Notes: generated by a model from the letters alone, not told the origin. A stretch of 53,524 bases of DNA from Hyphomicrobiaceae bacterium (GCA_022844225.1 JALHMC010000026.1:1-53524), one strand, 5' to 3'; counted from the stretch's first letter, positions 19,192-27,664 are shown. Numbers and translations are program-made.

Positions 19192-20154
19192 TCAGCGCTT
19201 CGGCCGACGTCCGGCGGCGTCCCGGATCTTTTTCGAGGATTTGAGCGCGGAGGCCGGAATCGCTGCAACCTCGTTCGTGCTGGTCGCCGTCTCGAGCCAT
19301 ATTAAGGGTAGCTCGGGATGGTTCTCAGTCAGTGCCGTCCCGGCCTGACCGACCTCGATGACGAGTTGCCCCGTAGGCGCTAAATGCTGGCCGCATCCGG
19401 CAATAATGCGGTGGACGATGTCGAGGCCATCCCGACCAGCGCGATGGGCAAGTTCGGGCTCCGCTCGGTACTCGGGCGGGAAAGCGGCGACAGCGGCGTC
19501 GGTCACGTAGGGCGGATTGGAGACGACGAGATCGTAGGTGGACTCATCGAGGGGCGCAAAGAGGTCGCCTTCGAGTAGGCGGATGCGATCCTCGAGGCCG
19601 TACTCCGCAACGTTCTCGCGAGCGAGGGCAAGAGCCTCGGTCGACAGGTCGACGGCATCGACATGCGCGTCGGGGAAAGCCAGGGCCGCCAGGATCGCCA
19701 GTGATCCTCCGCCGGTGCATAGGTCGAGGATGCGCGTGACAGGCTGATCGGATGACAATGGAGGGAAATGCTCCTCACCCTCGTCGATCCGGTCGCACAG
19801 CAGCTCAGCGATGTATGAGCGAGGAATGATGGCGCGCTCGTCGACGCGGAATCGCCGGCCCCGAATGTATGCCACGCCCACGAGATAGGGGGCCGGCTTG
19901 CGCGTGACGACCCGGGCCTCGACGAGTTCGTCGAGGCGTTTTCGCTCTGGTGTCGTCAATCGGGCATCGAGCCAAGGGTCGATCTCGGCAATGTCGAGGT
20001 CGAGGGCCGCGAGGATGAGGAATGCCGCCTCGTCGACCGCGCAATCCGTGCCATGCCCATAGGAGAGGTCGGCGGCATTGAAGCGGCTGACGGCAAACCG
20101 CAGCCAGTCGCGGATCGTCACCAGCTCGGCAATTCTGCCGGCACTTTCGCTCAT
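19192..20154 (-). CDS. prmB: PrmB-like ribosomal protein L3 N5-glutamine methyltransferase
   Basis: 320 residues from ATG 20154, with GAGGACC upstream. The N-terminal 'DWLRFAVSRFNAADLSYGHGT' and the methyltransferase core ('ILDLCTGGGSLAILAALAFP', 'VVSNPPYVTDAAVAAFPPEY' and 'EPELAHRAGRDGLD') match PrmB more closely than PrmC. PrmB methylates a Gln in ribosomal protein L3. Length agrees with the E. coli enzyme (310). The gene precedes prfA by 135 bp on the same strand. Confidence 0.9.
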   Translation of the reverse strand: MSESAGRIAELVTIRDWLRFAVSRFNAADLSYGHGTDCAVDEAAFLILAALDLDIAEIDPWLDARLTTPERKRLDELVEARVVTRKPAPYLVGVAYIRGRRFRVDERAIIPRSYIAELLCDRIDEGEEHFPPLSSDQPVTRILDLCTGGGSLAILAALAFPDAHVDAVDLSTEALALARENVAEYGLEDRIRLLEGDLFAPLDESTYDLVVSNPPYVTDAAVAAFPPEYRAEPELAHRAGRDGLDIVHRIIAGCGQHLAPTGQLVIEVGQAGTALTENHPELPLIWLETATSTNEVAAIPASALKSSKKIRDAAGRRPKR

Positions 20155-20280
20155 TGGGTCCTCGACGATGCTATTGCGAGTTCGGTTATCAACAGAATTC
20201 CCACTGACAAGCAATTCCCCATGCTGAGCGAATCGGATTCGGAATGGTGCGATGGCGCGCGTCCCGAGGAGAGCTAAGGC

Positions 20281-21147
20281 ATGGCCAATTTTCCGACCCA
20301 CATCGGCATCGGCACGGTGGCCTGCGGTATGCTCGCGACGCTGACGCTTGCCGCAAATGTCGTGGGGCCCGAAAGCCTAGTTGCCGTGACGGCGGCCGGC
20401 ATCCTGGGCAGCGTGCTGCCAGACATCGATCTCAAGGATTCGCGGCCTGGGCGGGCGCTGTTCTTCGGACTCGGCGCCTTCTTCTCGTTCGTGGCACTTT
20501 TTCTGGGTGCGGGACACTACTCGATCGTGGAGCTCTGGATCCTAGCAGGTCTGACGTTTCTGCTGGTCAGATATGTGGCACACGGAATTTTTCATCGAGT
20601 CTCCTATCATCGCGGCATTTTCCACTCGGTGCTGGCAGCGGTGTTCTTCGCGCTGCTCACGGTGATTGTTTACCGCTACATTCTCCGCCGGCATGAAGGC
20701 GTCGCATGGCTGGCTGGCGGGTTCATGCTCGCCGGATATCTGGTGCACCTGTTGCTCGATGAGATCTACAGCGTCGACGTGATGGATACCCGGATCAAAG
20801 CCTCGTTCGGAACGGCCCTGAAGCTGTGGGACGGCAACCGCCTGGGCCATTCCGCGCTCATGGCGGCAGCAACCGTTGGGCTGTTCCTCGTCACGCCCTC
20901 TTCGAAGACCTTCGTTGACGGCATCTCGTCTCCAGCGCTCTGGTCGGGCCTGAAGAAACAGATGCTGCCCGAGGACAAGTGGTTCGGACTGATCGGAGAC
21001 ATGGCGTGGCTTCGTGCGGGCAAGACAGGTGCACCAGCGCCGGTCGCCAACGGTGTGGCTCCGGGCGCGGCCAGCGACGTGACCACGGGTTCAATCCGAT
21101 CGCCAGCGGGAGGCGCGCCCTCCGCCCCGACCGACACTAGGCGGTAA
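20281..21147 (+). CDS. YdjM-like (DUF457) membrane-bound metal-dependent hydrolase
   Basis: 288 residues. The opening 'MANFPTHIGIGTVACGM' and 'GSVLPDIDLKDSRPGR', then 'HRVSYHRGIFHS', are the His/Asp-containing motifs of the YdjM/DUF457 family. There are four to five hydrophobic segments between residues 10 and 215, so it is an inner-membrane protein. The last 50 residues are Ala/Gly/Pro-rich and probably disordered. The activity of the family is not proven; in E. coli YdjM is SOS-regulated. The 3' end overlaps the convergent GST gene by 11 bp. Confidence 0.85.
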   Translation: MANFPTHIGIGTVACGMLATLTLAANVVGPESLVAVTAAGILGSVLPDIDLKDSRPGRALFFGLGAFFSFVALFLGAGHYSIVELWILAGLTFLLVRYVAHGIFHRVSYHRGIFHSVLAAVFFALLTVIVYRYILRRHEGVAWLAGGFMLAGYLVHLLLDEIYSVDVMDTRIKASFGTALKLWDGNRLGHSALMAAATVGLFLVTPSSKTFVDGISSPALWSGLKKQMLPEDKWFGLIGDMAWLRAGKTGAPAPVANGVAPGAASDVTTGSIRSPAGGAPSAPTDTRR

Positions 21148-21787
21148 GAGGCGCAGTCGAGCCCAGTTCGGCATCCTTCTTCGGAATGAGGTCGTAGGGT
21201 AGCGCAAAGCCCGGCATGGCCTTGATGCGCTCGGACCAGGCGAGGAGCCTCGGCCATCGGTTGATGTCGAGGCCGCCCTCGGCCATGAAGACCATTCGGC
21301 CCCAGCAGCCGATGTCAGCGATCGTGCAGACGTTGCCGACGAGCCAGTCGCGGCCTTCGAGCGCGGTGTCCACAAAGGAAAGGGCCGCCTCGGCCGGTGG
21401 GCGGAAATGCTCCATGACGGCCGAATCGACCTGCCGGAAGCGCGAAAAGTGACGGACCTTCGCGACATTCGTGATCGCGTCGGCCTCCCATGAAAGCCAC
21501 TCGCGGGCGGTCCATCGCTCTTGTTCGGTCGCGCCCTCGAAGTGGCCAGTGGTGCGGGCCAGATAGTCGAGGATGACGTTGGATTGGACGATGGTCAGGC
21601 CGCGATGACGCAGAGCCGGCACTTGGCCGTAGCGGTTGACGGAGAGATAGGGGGCCTCTCGCTGCACTCCGTTCTTCAGGTTGACCGTGCGAAACGAGAA
21701 TGGCAGCCCGGACAAGGCCAAGTATAGCATCGGCTTATAAGTCGAGCTCGACGTGAAGCTGCCGTAAAGAGTGAGCCGGTCGGTCAT
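21137..21787 (-). CDS. Glutathione S-transferase family protein
   Basis: 216 residues from ATG 21787, with GGAG 8 nt upstream. The N-terminal thioredoxin-like domain ('LTLYGSFTSSSTYKPMLYLALSGLPFSF', cis-Pro in 'YGQVPALRH', and 'IVQSNVILDYLA' for the glutathione gamma-Glu site) is followed by an all-helical domain. There is no N-terminal Cys, so Ser/Tyr would be the activating residue. The substrate is unknown. It is followed on the same strand, upstream, by a TetR regulator gene 104 bp away. Confidence 0.87.
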   Translation of the reverse strand: MTDRLTLYGSFTSSSTYKPMLYLALSGLPFSFRTVNLKNGVQREAPYLSVNRYGQVPALRHRGLTIVQSNVILDYLARTTGHFEGATEQERWTAREWLSWEADAITNVAKVRHFSRFRQVDSAVMEHFRPPAEAALSFVDTALEGRDWLVGNVCTIADIGCWGRMVFMAEGGLDINRWPRLLAWSERIKAMPGFALPYDLIPKKDAELGSTAPLTA

Positions 21788-21890
21788 CAGGTTCGCTCCG
21801 CTGGATGCTGTCAAATGCCCGCCGGTGCGGTGGGCGGATCATCGAATTCCAGGGGAGCCTACACGAGGTCATGGTCCTTGGCTGCTGGCG

Positions 21891-22502
21891 CTACGCCTTC
21901 TTGGCGTTTGCGGCAACGCCCGCGAGGTAATTCAGGATGAGATCGCGCACGAGAAGGCTTGCGGCCTCGTTCGTGACGTTCGAAAGCTTATTCGCGGTCG
22001 CCAGCGAGGTGATGCCGTGGACGCCGGCCCAAAGCACCCGCGCAGCCCGGTTCCGCTCCAGTTCGGCTCCCGGCGGAAAGAGCGGAGCCATGGCCGTCTC
22101 GACGCGGCTCATCAGCAACTCAAGCTTCTGCTGGTACCAGGCAGGCGCCTGGGAGTCGGCCGGCATGTAATGCTCGAACAGCAGATTCCAGAGCTTCGGT
22201 CTCTCCTGCGTGAAGGCGAGGTAGGCCTCGGCCAGGCGAGATACCTTCTCATCTGGGGGACCGTCGGCCAGGGACGCGGTCAGGCGTTCGTCGAGTGAAT
22301 CGAGAACCCGGGCCTCGATGTGAAGGACCACGTCGTCGAGGTTCTGGAACATGTTGTAAATCGTGCCCGGCGAATAGCTGATCCGCCGGGCGATCTCGCG
22401 CGCCGACAGTCCCGCAAGGCCGTTGCTTTCGATGATGCTTTGAGCTGCGTCGAGAATGAGCTGTCGCAACTGTTCGGGTGTGTGGGTGGACCGACGTCCC
22501 AT
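21891..22502 (-). CDS. TetR/AcrR-family transcriptional regulator
   Basis: 203 residues. The N-terminal helix-turn-helix is clear: 'LILDAAQSIIESNGLAGLSAREIARRISYSPGTIYNMFQNLDDVV' covers residues about 14-60 with the recognition helix 'SPGTIYNMF'. The C-terminal part ('LWNLLFEHYMP' and 'RAARVLWAGVHGITSLA') resembles the WHG-type ligand domain. It probably represses itself and perhaps the GST gene downstream. No operator palindrome was confidently found at its start. Confidence 0.92.
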   Translation of the reverse strand: MGRRSTHTPEQLRQLILDAAQSIIESNGLAGLSAREIARRISYSPGTIYNMFQNLDDVVLHIEARVLDSLDERLTASLADGPPDEKVSRLAEAYLAFTQERPKLWNLLFEHYMPADSQAPAWYQQKLELLMSRVETAMAPLFPPGAELERNRAARVLWAGVHGITSLATANKLSNVTNEAASLLVRDLILNYLAGVAANAKKA

Positions 22503-22631
22503 GGCGCGCTCGAAGTCGTAAGATGTTGTTGATCGACGTATAGTTTAAATGGCTCATCGACCATACCGCAATTGCCGATGTCGTGAACCGTGACGAAACA
22601 GTTTCGCTCTCATGACCTCAAAACGCGCGCT

Positions 22632-22655
22632 CCCGCCGGAAGTTCTGCCGGCGGG
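22632..22655 (-). terminator. Likely terminator of the TadE gene pair
   Basis: CCCGCCGG (22632-22639) and CCGGCGGG (22648-22655) form a perfect 8-bp stem with an 8-nt loop, 30 bp after the TadE stop on the minus strand. The T-run is short (GTTTTG, 9 nt after the stem), so strength is uncertain. Confidence 0.45.
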
Positions 22656-22684
22656 AACGAAATAAGCAGTCGACGGATTTCGAT

Positions 22685-23320
22685 TCAGAGATTGGCACCT
22701 GTGACGCAGTTGATCGGCTGCAAATGCACACAGCTGGCGTTGCGCGGCTTCAAAAAGAAGCGCTCGTTGAGATTAAAGGCGTTCTTAATGAAGTAATGGA
22801 AGATCAACGGGGTGTAATTGTAAGTCGCTTCGGAGACTATGACACTCTCCCCAGCCACCAGCAGACCGTTGGGAATGCCGGAATAGTTGCTGTTCCGGGG
22901 GTAGGGCGTTGCGCCGCTGTTGTCACGCGACCAGTCGACGACGTAGTTGACGGCGCCGGGATTGCCAGCAACTGCCGTAGCGCGCACGCTGACGATGCGG
23001 ACGGTGAGAGCGCTCACGTCGTAGGGACGGATCAACTGCTCGATGATGCCGAGTTCGTTGTCGACCTGGGCGGCGGTCAGGCCTTGGCTCGGAGCGCGGG
23101 CGATCAGGTCGGCAGAGGCACTCGCGGACTGGGTGACTCGCCGGTCCACTGTGAGGGCCTGACTGAACTCGATCGCGCCGACGAACAGGAAAAACATTAT
23201 CGGAACGATCATCGCAAACTCGACGGCCGCGACGCCCCTGTTATCGCTGCGCAAATGACGGAGCCTCGCCGGCATGCGTCTCCCGGCTTCAGCCTTGGCA
23301 CTCTCGATCATACGACGCAT
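22685..23320 (-). CDS. TadE-like pilus assembly protein
   Basis: About 211 residues from ATG 23320 (GGAG 8 nt upstream). A basic N-terminus is followed by the TadE signature 'RGVAAVEFAMIVPIMFFLFVG', a single hydrophobic helix with the Glu that TadE/TadF pseudopilins need for prepilin processing. The rest is periplasmic, with a Cys pair near the C-terminus. It should be a minor pseudopilin of the Flp pilus. The second gene of the pair is 56 bp upstream on the same strand. Confidence 0.88.
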   Translation of the reverse strand: MRRMIESAKAEAGRRMPARLRHLRSDNRGVAAVEFAMIVPIMFFLFVGAIEFSQALTVDRRVTQSASASADLIARAPSQGLTAAQVDNELGIIEQLIRPYDVSALTVRIVSVRATAVAGNPGAVNYVVDWSRDNSGATPYPRNSNYSGIPNGLLVAGESVIVSEATYNYTPLIFHYFIKNAFNLNERFFLKPRNASCVHLQPINCVTGANL

Positions 23321-23376
23321 CACCAACTCCATCTCTCAGCCGGCAGGGGGCCGGTCACAATCTCGCGGTCGTTGCC

Positions 23377-23946
23377 TCAGGTCCCGAATGGCTCGGTGCG
23401 GAAGACGGCCGTGGCCTGAATAAGACGCGAGCCTCCTGCCATGTTGCCGAGATCCAGGAATGGGATTTTCGAGGAAAGCTCCCACTCGTAGCAAACCCAT
23501 ACGACGACGACCTCGCTGGCCGCGCCGGGGTCGAACTGTGTGCTGCCCGACAGCGTGTTGTCGTTATTCAGGCAGGTCGGGAGAGAGCCGGGGACGATGT
23601 TGGCGGTGTCGGGGAAGCTCAGGACGTTGACCTTGACCTTGTTCGCGCAGTCGACGTGTCCCGGCACAAACGAGCAGACGCGGGCCTTGAATTGGGTCTC
23701 ATCGAGGCCAGCTTCCTGGGCTTGGCCGGTGCGCAGGACGCGCGCTGCCTGCTCGACCGCGTTCTCGAGGGTAAAGGTTGTGAAAAAGTAGAGACCGACG
23801 CCGATAATGCCGAACAGCAGCATGAGAAACGGCATCGCCACCATGGCGAACTCGATGGCGGTGACGCCCTGAGCGTCCCTGCGCCAGCGCGCGAGCAGAT
23901 TGCCGCGCACAGGGCCGCCGCTGCCCGCAATCGGAGTTGTACTCAT
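23377..23946 (-). CDS. TadE-like pilus assembly protein
   Basis: About 189 residues from ATG 23946 (GAGG in the leader). The signature 'DAQGVTAIEFAMVAMPFLMLLFGII' places the processing Glu and membrane helix at residues about 25-50, followed by 'NAVEQAARVLRTGQAQ' as in TadE. Four Cys residues in the periplasmic part could form disulfides. It is the first gene of the TadE pair and is preceded by an AT-rich stretch (23990-24110) likely to contain its promoter. Confidence 0.9.
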   Translation of the reverse strand: MSTTPIAGSGGPVRGNLLARWRRDAQGVTAIEFAMVAMPFLMLLFGIIGVGLYFFTTFTLENAVEQAARVLRTGQAQEAGLDETQFKARVCSFVPGHVDCANKVKVNVLSFPDTANIVPGSLPTCLNNDNTLSGSTQFDPGAASEVVVVWVCYEWELSSKIPFLDLGNMAGGSRLIQATAVFRTEPFGT

Positions 23947-24138
23947 GACCGTCCGCCTCGCTACGCCAAACACTGCGCTCGATGGACGATGAAATACTAC
24001 AGCCGTGAATAAATAGTTTCTAATAAACCCTTAGTGCTGAATTGGTAAGCGTGACGCAGAAGAGTAAATACTTTCCTCACCATGACTTGATTTTTCCGTG
24101 AACGATGATGAGACTACCAAATGCCGCTCAGACGGACC

Positions 24139-24348
24139 TTAGAGCACGGGCGGTACAGGTCGGTAGACACCTGTCGCGGGGTCCAGCTCGAGGCGGCCGA
24201 GATCCTTTTCAAGATCCACTTGGTTGCCAGTTCCACCTTCTGCGGGCGGAATTTCCTCTTCAATAGAGCGGGACAGCAGAGACCGCACGGCCCTGAAGCC
24301 GGCATAGGCGCCGGCGCCGAGCAGGACGGCAACGATCAGAGGCGGCAT
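24139..24348 (-). CDS. Small single-pass membrane protein, function unknown
   Basis: 69 residues with GAGG 4 nt before ATG 24348. The N-terminus ('PPLIVAVLLGAGAYAGFRAV') is one hydrophobic helix, followed by an acidic tail ending in 'LELDPATGVYRPV'. No family is recognised with certainty. It begins 24 bp after the S49 peptidase stop on the same strand, so it is likely co-transcribed with it. Confidence 0.7.
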   Translation of the reverse strand: MPPLIVAVLLGAGAYAGFRAVRSLLSRSIEEEIPPAEGGTGNQVDLEKDLGRLELDPATGVYRPVPPVL

Positions 24349-24372
24349 GATCCTCGACTCCCAAGACAGACA

Positions 24373-25215
24373 CTATAGTCCGAAGCGCGCCCACAAAGCT
24401 CTCGTTTCGAGAGCGGATATCAGGTCATCCGAAAAGCCGCGTGGCAGCGGAAGAGGGCCGCTTTCCGTTCCGAGCATCGGCAGGCGCCGGAAGCGTGCCA
24501 GCAGTCCCCCGCCGCCGAGCGGCACCATGCGCAACCGCACTTTCTCGCCGTAGAGCGACCGCAACGTGGCACGCATATCGCCGATGCCGTCGATCAGGCC
24601 CAGTTCCCTGGCGCGCGGGCCTGACCAGAAGGCGCCGGAAAACAGCTCGGCATCGGGCGCGAGAAGCTTCTGGCCCCGGCGCTCCTTGACGACGCCGACG
24701 AAAGCATCGTGGACCTCGCGTTGGATCGCTCGCAGCCGCTCGACGTCGGATGGCTGCTCCGGCAGGAACGGATCAAGAAAGCTCTTCATCTCTCCCGATG
24801 TGTAGACACGGCGCTCTATACCGAGGCGGTCGATCGCCTTGGCGAGACCGAAGGTCGCGGAAATGACGCCGATGGATCCGACGATGCTCGAGGGATCAGC
24901 GTAGATCTCGTCGCCAGCGACGGCCAGGAAATAGCCGCCGGAAGCGGCAACGTCCTCGCAGAACACGTGAACGTACTTGTTGCGTTCCTCAGCGAGCTGG
25001 CGGATACGCCGGAAGATGAGGTGCGACTGGACTGGTGAGCCACCGGGGGAATTAATCGAGATTGCGACCGCGCGGTGGCGGGACATGGAAAAGGCTCGTT
25101 CCAGGCTGCCCGCGACTGTCGACAATGAAAGACCGGGCCGCAGTGGAGTTGCCATCCCGATGGGCCCAGCCAGGCGAACGACCGGGATGACCTGTGCACG
25201 CGAGAACCATGCCAT
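24373..25215 (-). CDS. S49-family peptidase (SppA/SohB-like)
   Basis: 280 residues from ATG 25215. The protease core shows 'VAISINSPGGSPVQSHLIFRRIR', the nucleophile Ser in 'CEDVAASGGYFLAVAGDEIYADPSSIVGSIGV', and the likely general base Lys in 'SGEMKSFLDPF'. This Ser-Lys pair is the S49 mechanism. There is only a weak N-terminal hydrophobic segment, so it may be a peripheral or short-anchored enzyme that digests signal peptides or membrane fragments. An upstream in-frame ATG at 25266 is possible. It is divergent from the hydratase gene. Confidence 0.9.
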   Translation of the reverse strand: MAWFSRAQVIPVVRLAGPIGMATPLRPGLSLSTVAGSLERAFSMSRHRAVAISINSPGGSPVQSHLIFRRIRQLAEERNKYVHVFCEDVAASGGYFLAVAGDEIYADPSSIVGSIGVISATFGLAKAIDRLGIERRVYTSGEMKSFLDPFLPEQPSDVERLRAIQREVHDAFVGVVKERRGQKLLAPDAELFSGAFWSGPRARELGLIDGIGDMRATLRSLYGEKVRLRMVPLGGGGLLARFRRLPMLGTESGPLPLPRGFSDDLISALETRALWARFGL

Positions 25216-25374
25216 GTGTGTCCGTCGTCCTTCCGGAAAGTTCCGCGGCCAGATGCCTTCTGCCATAGCATGACCTGGGCGTCACGCAGACTCCTCCCGA
25301 CGAGATTGCGGGCTTGACGGCGTCGAGGTCGCGCCGGATCGTTGCCAGGTTCGAAAAGATTCTACGAGGCGGTC

Positions 25375-26238
25375 ATGACTGCGATCGACGAAGCTGAATT
25401 GCGCCGACATATCGGCAGACGGATGTCCGAGGAGGACACGGCGACCGCAGCGCCTATTGCGATGCTGATCGCGACGTTCAATCGATCCGAACCGCCGCCG
25501 CGCGAGGGGCAAGCGATCCCTCCGGGATGGCACATCGGTTACTTCCTCAATATGGCCCCGCAGTCCACGCTCGCTGCTGACGGATTGCCCACCGGAGCCG
25601 GTGTGTTGCCGAAGATGCCGCTACCGAGGCGCATGTACGCCGGCTGTCGGATGACCTTCCACGACGATATTCGTATCGGTGACAAGCTCGTGCGTGAGAC
25701 GACGCTTTCCGACCTGCAGGTTCGCCAGGGCAGCACCGGAACCCTGATCTTCGCGACGCAAACGCGGCGCATCTCGACGCCGCGCGGACTGGCAATGACG
25801 GAGGACTACCAGGGGGCCTTCCGCGAGGAGGTGAAGGAGGGGCAGAAGAGCGGCATCCCCAAGCGCGAGGAAGTGCCGCCAGGACTACCGTGGCGGCGAA
25901 CGATCAAGGCCGACGCCGTTTCTCTGTTCCGCTTCTCGGCGATTACCTTCAATCCGCATCGCATCCACTACGACAAGCCCTATGCGATGGACGTCGAAGG
26001 ATACCCGGGCCTCGTCGTTCACGGCCCCTATTCGCAGCACTGCCTCAGCGACTTCATCCGTGACATGAGCCCTGGTAAGAGGATGGCGACGTTCAACATG
26101 GGGGCGCGCGCGCCGCTGTTCGAGCAGGAACCCTTCGAGTTGGTCGGGCGGCCTTCGGGGGATGGCCGTGGGGCAGAGGTTTGGGCACTGACGCCATCCG
26201 GCACAGTGGCCATGCAGGCGACGGCGACCTTCGCATGA
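25375..26238 (+). CDS. MaoC-like acyl-CoA hydratase with FAS1-like dehydratase domain
   Basis: 287 residues from ATG 25375 (GAGG 5-7 nt upstream). The N-terminal half is a FAS1-like/hot-dog domain ('RRMYAGCRMTFHDDIRIGDKLVRETTLSD'); the C-terminal half has the hydratase-2 signature 'FRFSAITFNPHRIHYDKPYA', then 'GLVVHGP'. The arrangement is that of mesaconyl-C4-CoA or itaconyl-CoA hydratases, which add water to a branched unsaturated CoA ester. The substrate here is unknown. Its stop overlaps the start of the flavoprotein gene (ATGA, 26235-26238), so the two are coupled; no CoA-ligase is adjacent. Confidence 0.82.
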   Translation: MTAIDEAELRRHIGRRMSEEDTATAAPIAMLIATFNRSEPPPREGQAIPPGWHIGYFLNMAPQSTLAADGLPTGAGVLPKMPLPRRMYAGCRMTFHDDIRIGDKLVRETTLSDLQVRQGSTGTLIFATQTRRISTPRGLAMTEDYQGAFREEVKEGQKSGIPKREEVPPGLPWRRTIKADAVSLFRFSAITFNPHRIHYDKPYAMDVEGYPGLVVHGPYSQHCLSDFIRDMSPGKRMATFNMGARAPLFEQEPFELVGRPSGDGRGAEVWALTPSGTVAMQATATFA

Positions 26239-27107
26239 GCCAGCGCAACTTCGACGTCGTGATTATTGGAGCGGGGCCTGCAGGACTCGAAGCAGCGACC
26301 GTCGTGGCGCAAGCCGGGCTCGCTTGCGTGGTCGTCGACAAGATGGGGCCGGGCGGCGAGCTGATGAACCTCGGTGCGTTGATAGGGGTTCCAGATCTCG
26401 ACGCCGACGCGACGGGGCCGGACTTGCTCGGCACTCTGCTCGACAGGGCGATGTCGACAGGGGCAGAAATCGCCATCGACGAGATCAGCGAAGTCACATG
26501 TGATCATGCGCTTGTCGCGGTCGGGGGTGACGACAGCTATTCGAGCAAGGCGGTCGTCGTTGCAACCGGTCTCACGCCCGGCACGACCGGGCTAGCAGAC
26601 GAGGCCCGGTACGAAGGTATGGGCTTGTCTCACTGCGCGCATTGTGACGCGCCGCTTTACGCGGGCAAGCCGGTCGCGGTCGCCGGGCACGATGCGTGGG
26701 CGGTCGAGGAAGCCATCGAGCTTGCCGGATATGCCTCGCAGGTGACGTTGATTGCGGCGGGGGCTCTCGTGGCCTCCGGCGAACGGCTCGATTCGCTCCG
26801 GGGGGCGAGCAATGTTTCGGTCGTCAGCGGCCGTATTGTCGCCCTGGAGGGTTCGGACGGCCTGGAGGCGATACGGGTCGCCGGCTCAGACGGCGAGCAG
26901 CGGATCGCGGCTCGAGGCTTGTTCCTGCAAGTCGGGCGCAAGCCAGCCCTGGACATGCTGCCACCCGGGGGCTACAGCGCGGAGGGGGTGTTTCTCGCGG
27001 GCGATGCGCGCCAAGGCGCCGGGCGGACGATCACGGAGGCCATTGCGGACGGTGCGCGCGCGGGCCACAATGCAGTGACGTGGGTGCGCGCCCGGGCAGG
27101 GGCGTGA
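26235..27107 (+). CDS. Thioredoxin-reductase-like FAD oxidoreductase
   Basis: 290 residues. An N-terminal FAD site (G-A-G-P-A-G in 'DVVIIGAGPAGLEAATVV', then 'GPGGELMN') and C-terminal FAD motif ('GVFLAGDARQG') flank a central domain. The redox motif C-A-H-C occurs at about residues 138-141 in 'HCAHCDAPLY', like the CxxC of thioredoxin reductase. The NADPH-binding GxGxxA is altered to A-G-H-D-A-W-A and the HRRxxxR motif is absent, so NADPH use is doubtful. It lies 41 bp upstream of the selenoprotein gene and may be its reductase; that is inference. Confidence 0.87.
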   Translation: MSQRNFDVVIIGAGPAGLEAATVVAQAGLACVVVDKMGPGGELMNLGALIGVPDLDADATGPDLLGTLLDRAMSTGAEIAIDEISEVTCDHALVAVGGDDSYSSKAVVVATGLTPGTTGLADEARYEGMGLSHCAHCDAPLYAGKPVAVAGHDAWAVEEAIELAGYASQVTLIAAGALVASGERLDSLRGASNVSVVSGRIVALEGSDGLEAIRVAGSDGEQRIAARGLFLQVGRKPALDMLPPGGYSAEGVFLAGDARQGAGRTITEAIADGARAGHNAVTWVRARAGA

Positions 27108-27148
27108 CTCGGTCTTGCGTGCAGTGTGGCAAGCAACGAAAGGTCCTC

Positions 27149-27664
27149 ATGCGCATCGTCAATCCAAGTTTCGGGCACATGCCCGCCGGTGCGGAGACGC
27201 TGAAATCCGGCGCCGTCGACTGGAAGCGGGATCCGATCCTGCTGTTCTCGAACTCGAAGCCCAACGCCAGAGAGCTTCTGGAAGGTCTCAAGGCCAAGCT
27301 CGGCAGCGTCCGTACGACCGAGGGAATCGACTTCGTGTGGAAGCCGTCGGCCAGCCAGCCCGCCACGGCCGACCAAATCGATGGCGCGGCACGCCGCTAT
27401 CGCGCGGCGCTGCTCGCGCTGGGGGATTGAGGGTCCTGTTCATCGTGGAGTTTCCACGACAGCATCGAACTCGCTAAGCGCGGCGTGGTGGCCTACGTCA
27501 TTGCGACGGAGACGTTCAAGCCGCTGATCCTGGCGCAAGCCAAGGCACGAAAGGTCGAGCCACGCATCCTGGTGGTGAAGCATCCCGTGGGAGGCCTCAA
27601 CGCACAGGAACTCGAGGACCGCATTGAGACGGCCTGGGCGAACCTTAAAGAACTCGTCGGCTGA
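27149..27664 (+). CDS. UGSC-family selenoprotein (in-frame UGA decoded as selenocysteine)
   Basis: ATG 27149 follows AAAGG. The frame runs 93 codons to TGA 27428-27430 and then continues in the same frame for 77 more codons to TGA 27662-27664, giving 171 residues with Sec at position 94. The codons at the UGA read Sec-Gly-Ser-Cys, the motif that names the UGSC (seleno)protein family. The upstream part ('DPILLFSNSKPNARELLEGL') and the downstream part ('DSIELAKRGVVAYVIATE', 'VVKHPVGGLNAQELEDRI') together match one continuous domain of that family. A SECIS-like hairpin follows the UGA. The function of the family is unknown; a redox or reductive role is plausible because of the Sec-x-x-Cys arrangement. 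If UGA were a stop, the product would lose its redox centre. Selenocysteine incorporation also needs selA, selB and selC elsewhere in the genome. Confidence 0.9.
27436..27462 (+). promoter_or_regulatory. Bacterial SECIS element of the selenoprotein gene
   Basis: TCGTGGA (27443-27449) pairs perfectly with TCCACGA (27453-27459) around a GTT loop. A lower stem CTG/CAG (27436-27438 with 27460-27462) is separated by a 4-nt bulge. The loop begins with G and lies 19 nt after the UGA, inside the 16-37 nt window known for bacterial SECIS elements, where the loop G/U contacts SelB. Confidence 0.85.

Noticed and set aside
27149..27430. Independent 93-residue gene ending at TGA 27428
   Set aside because: Coding sequence continues in the same frame after the TGA with a SECIS-like hairpin and the UGSC motif, so a truncated gene is the poorer explanation.
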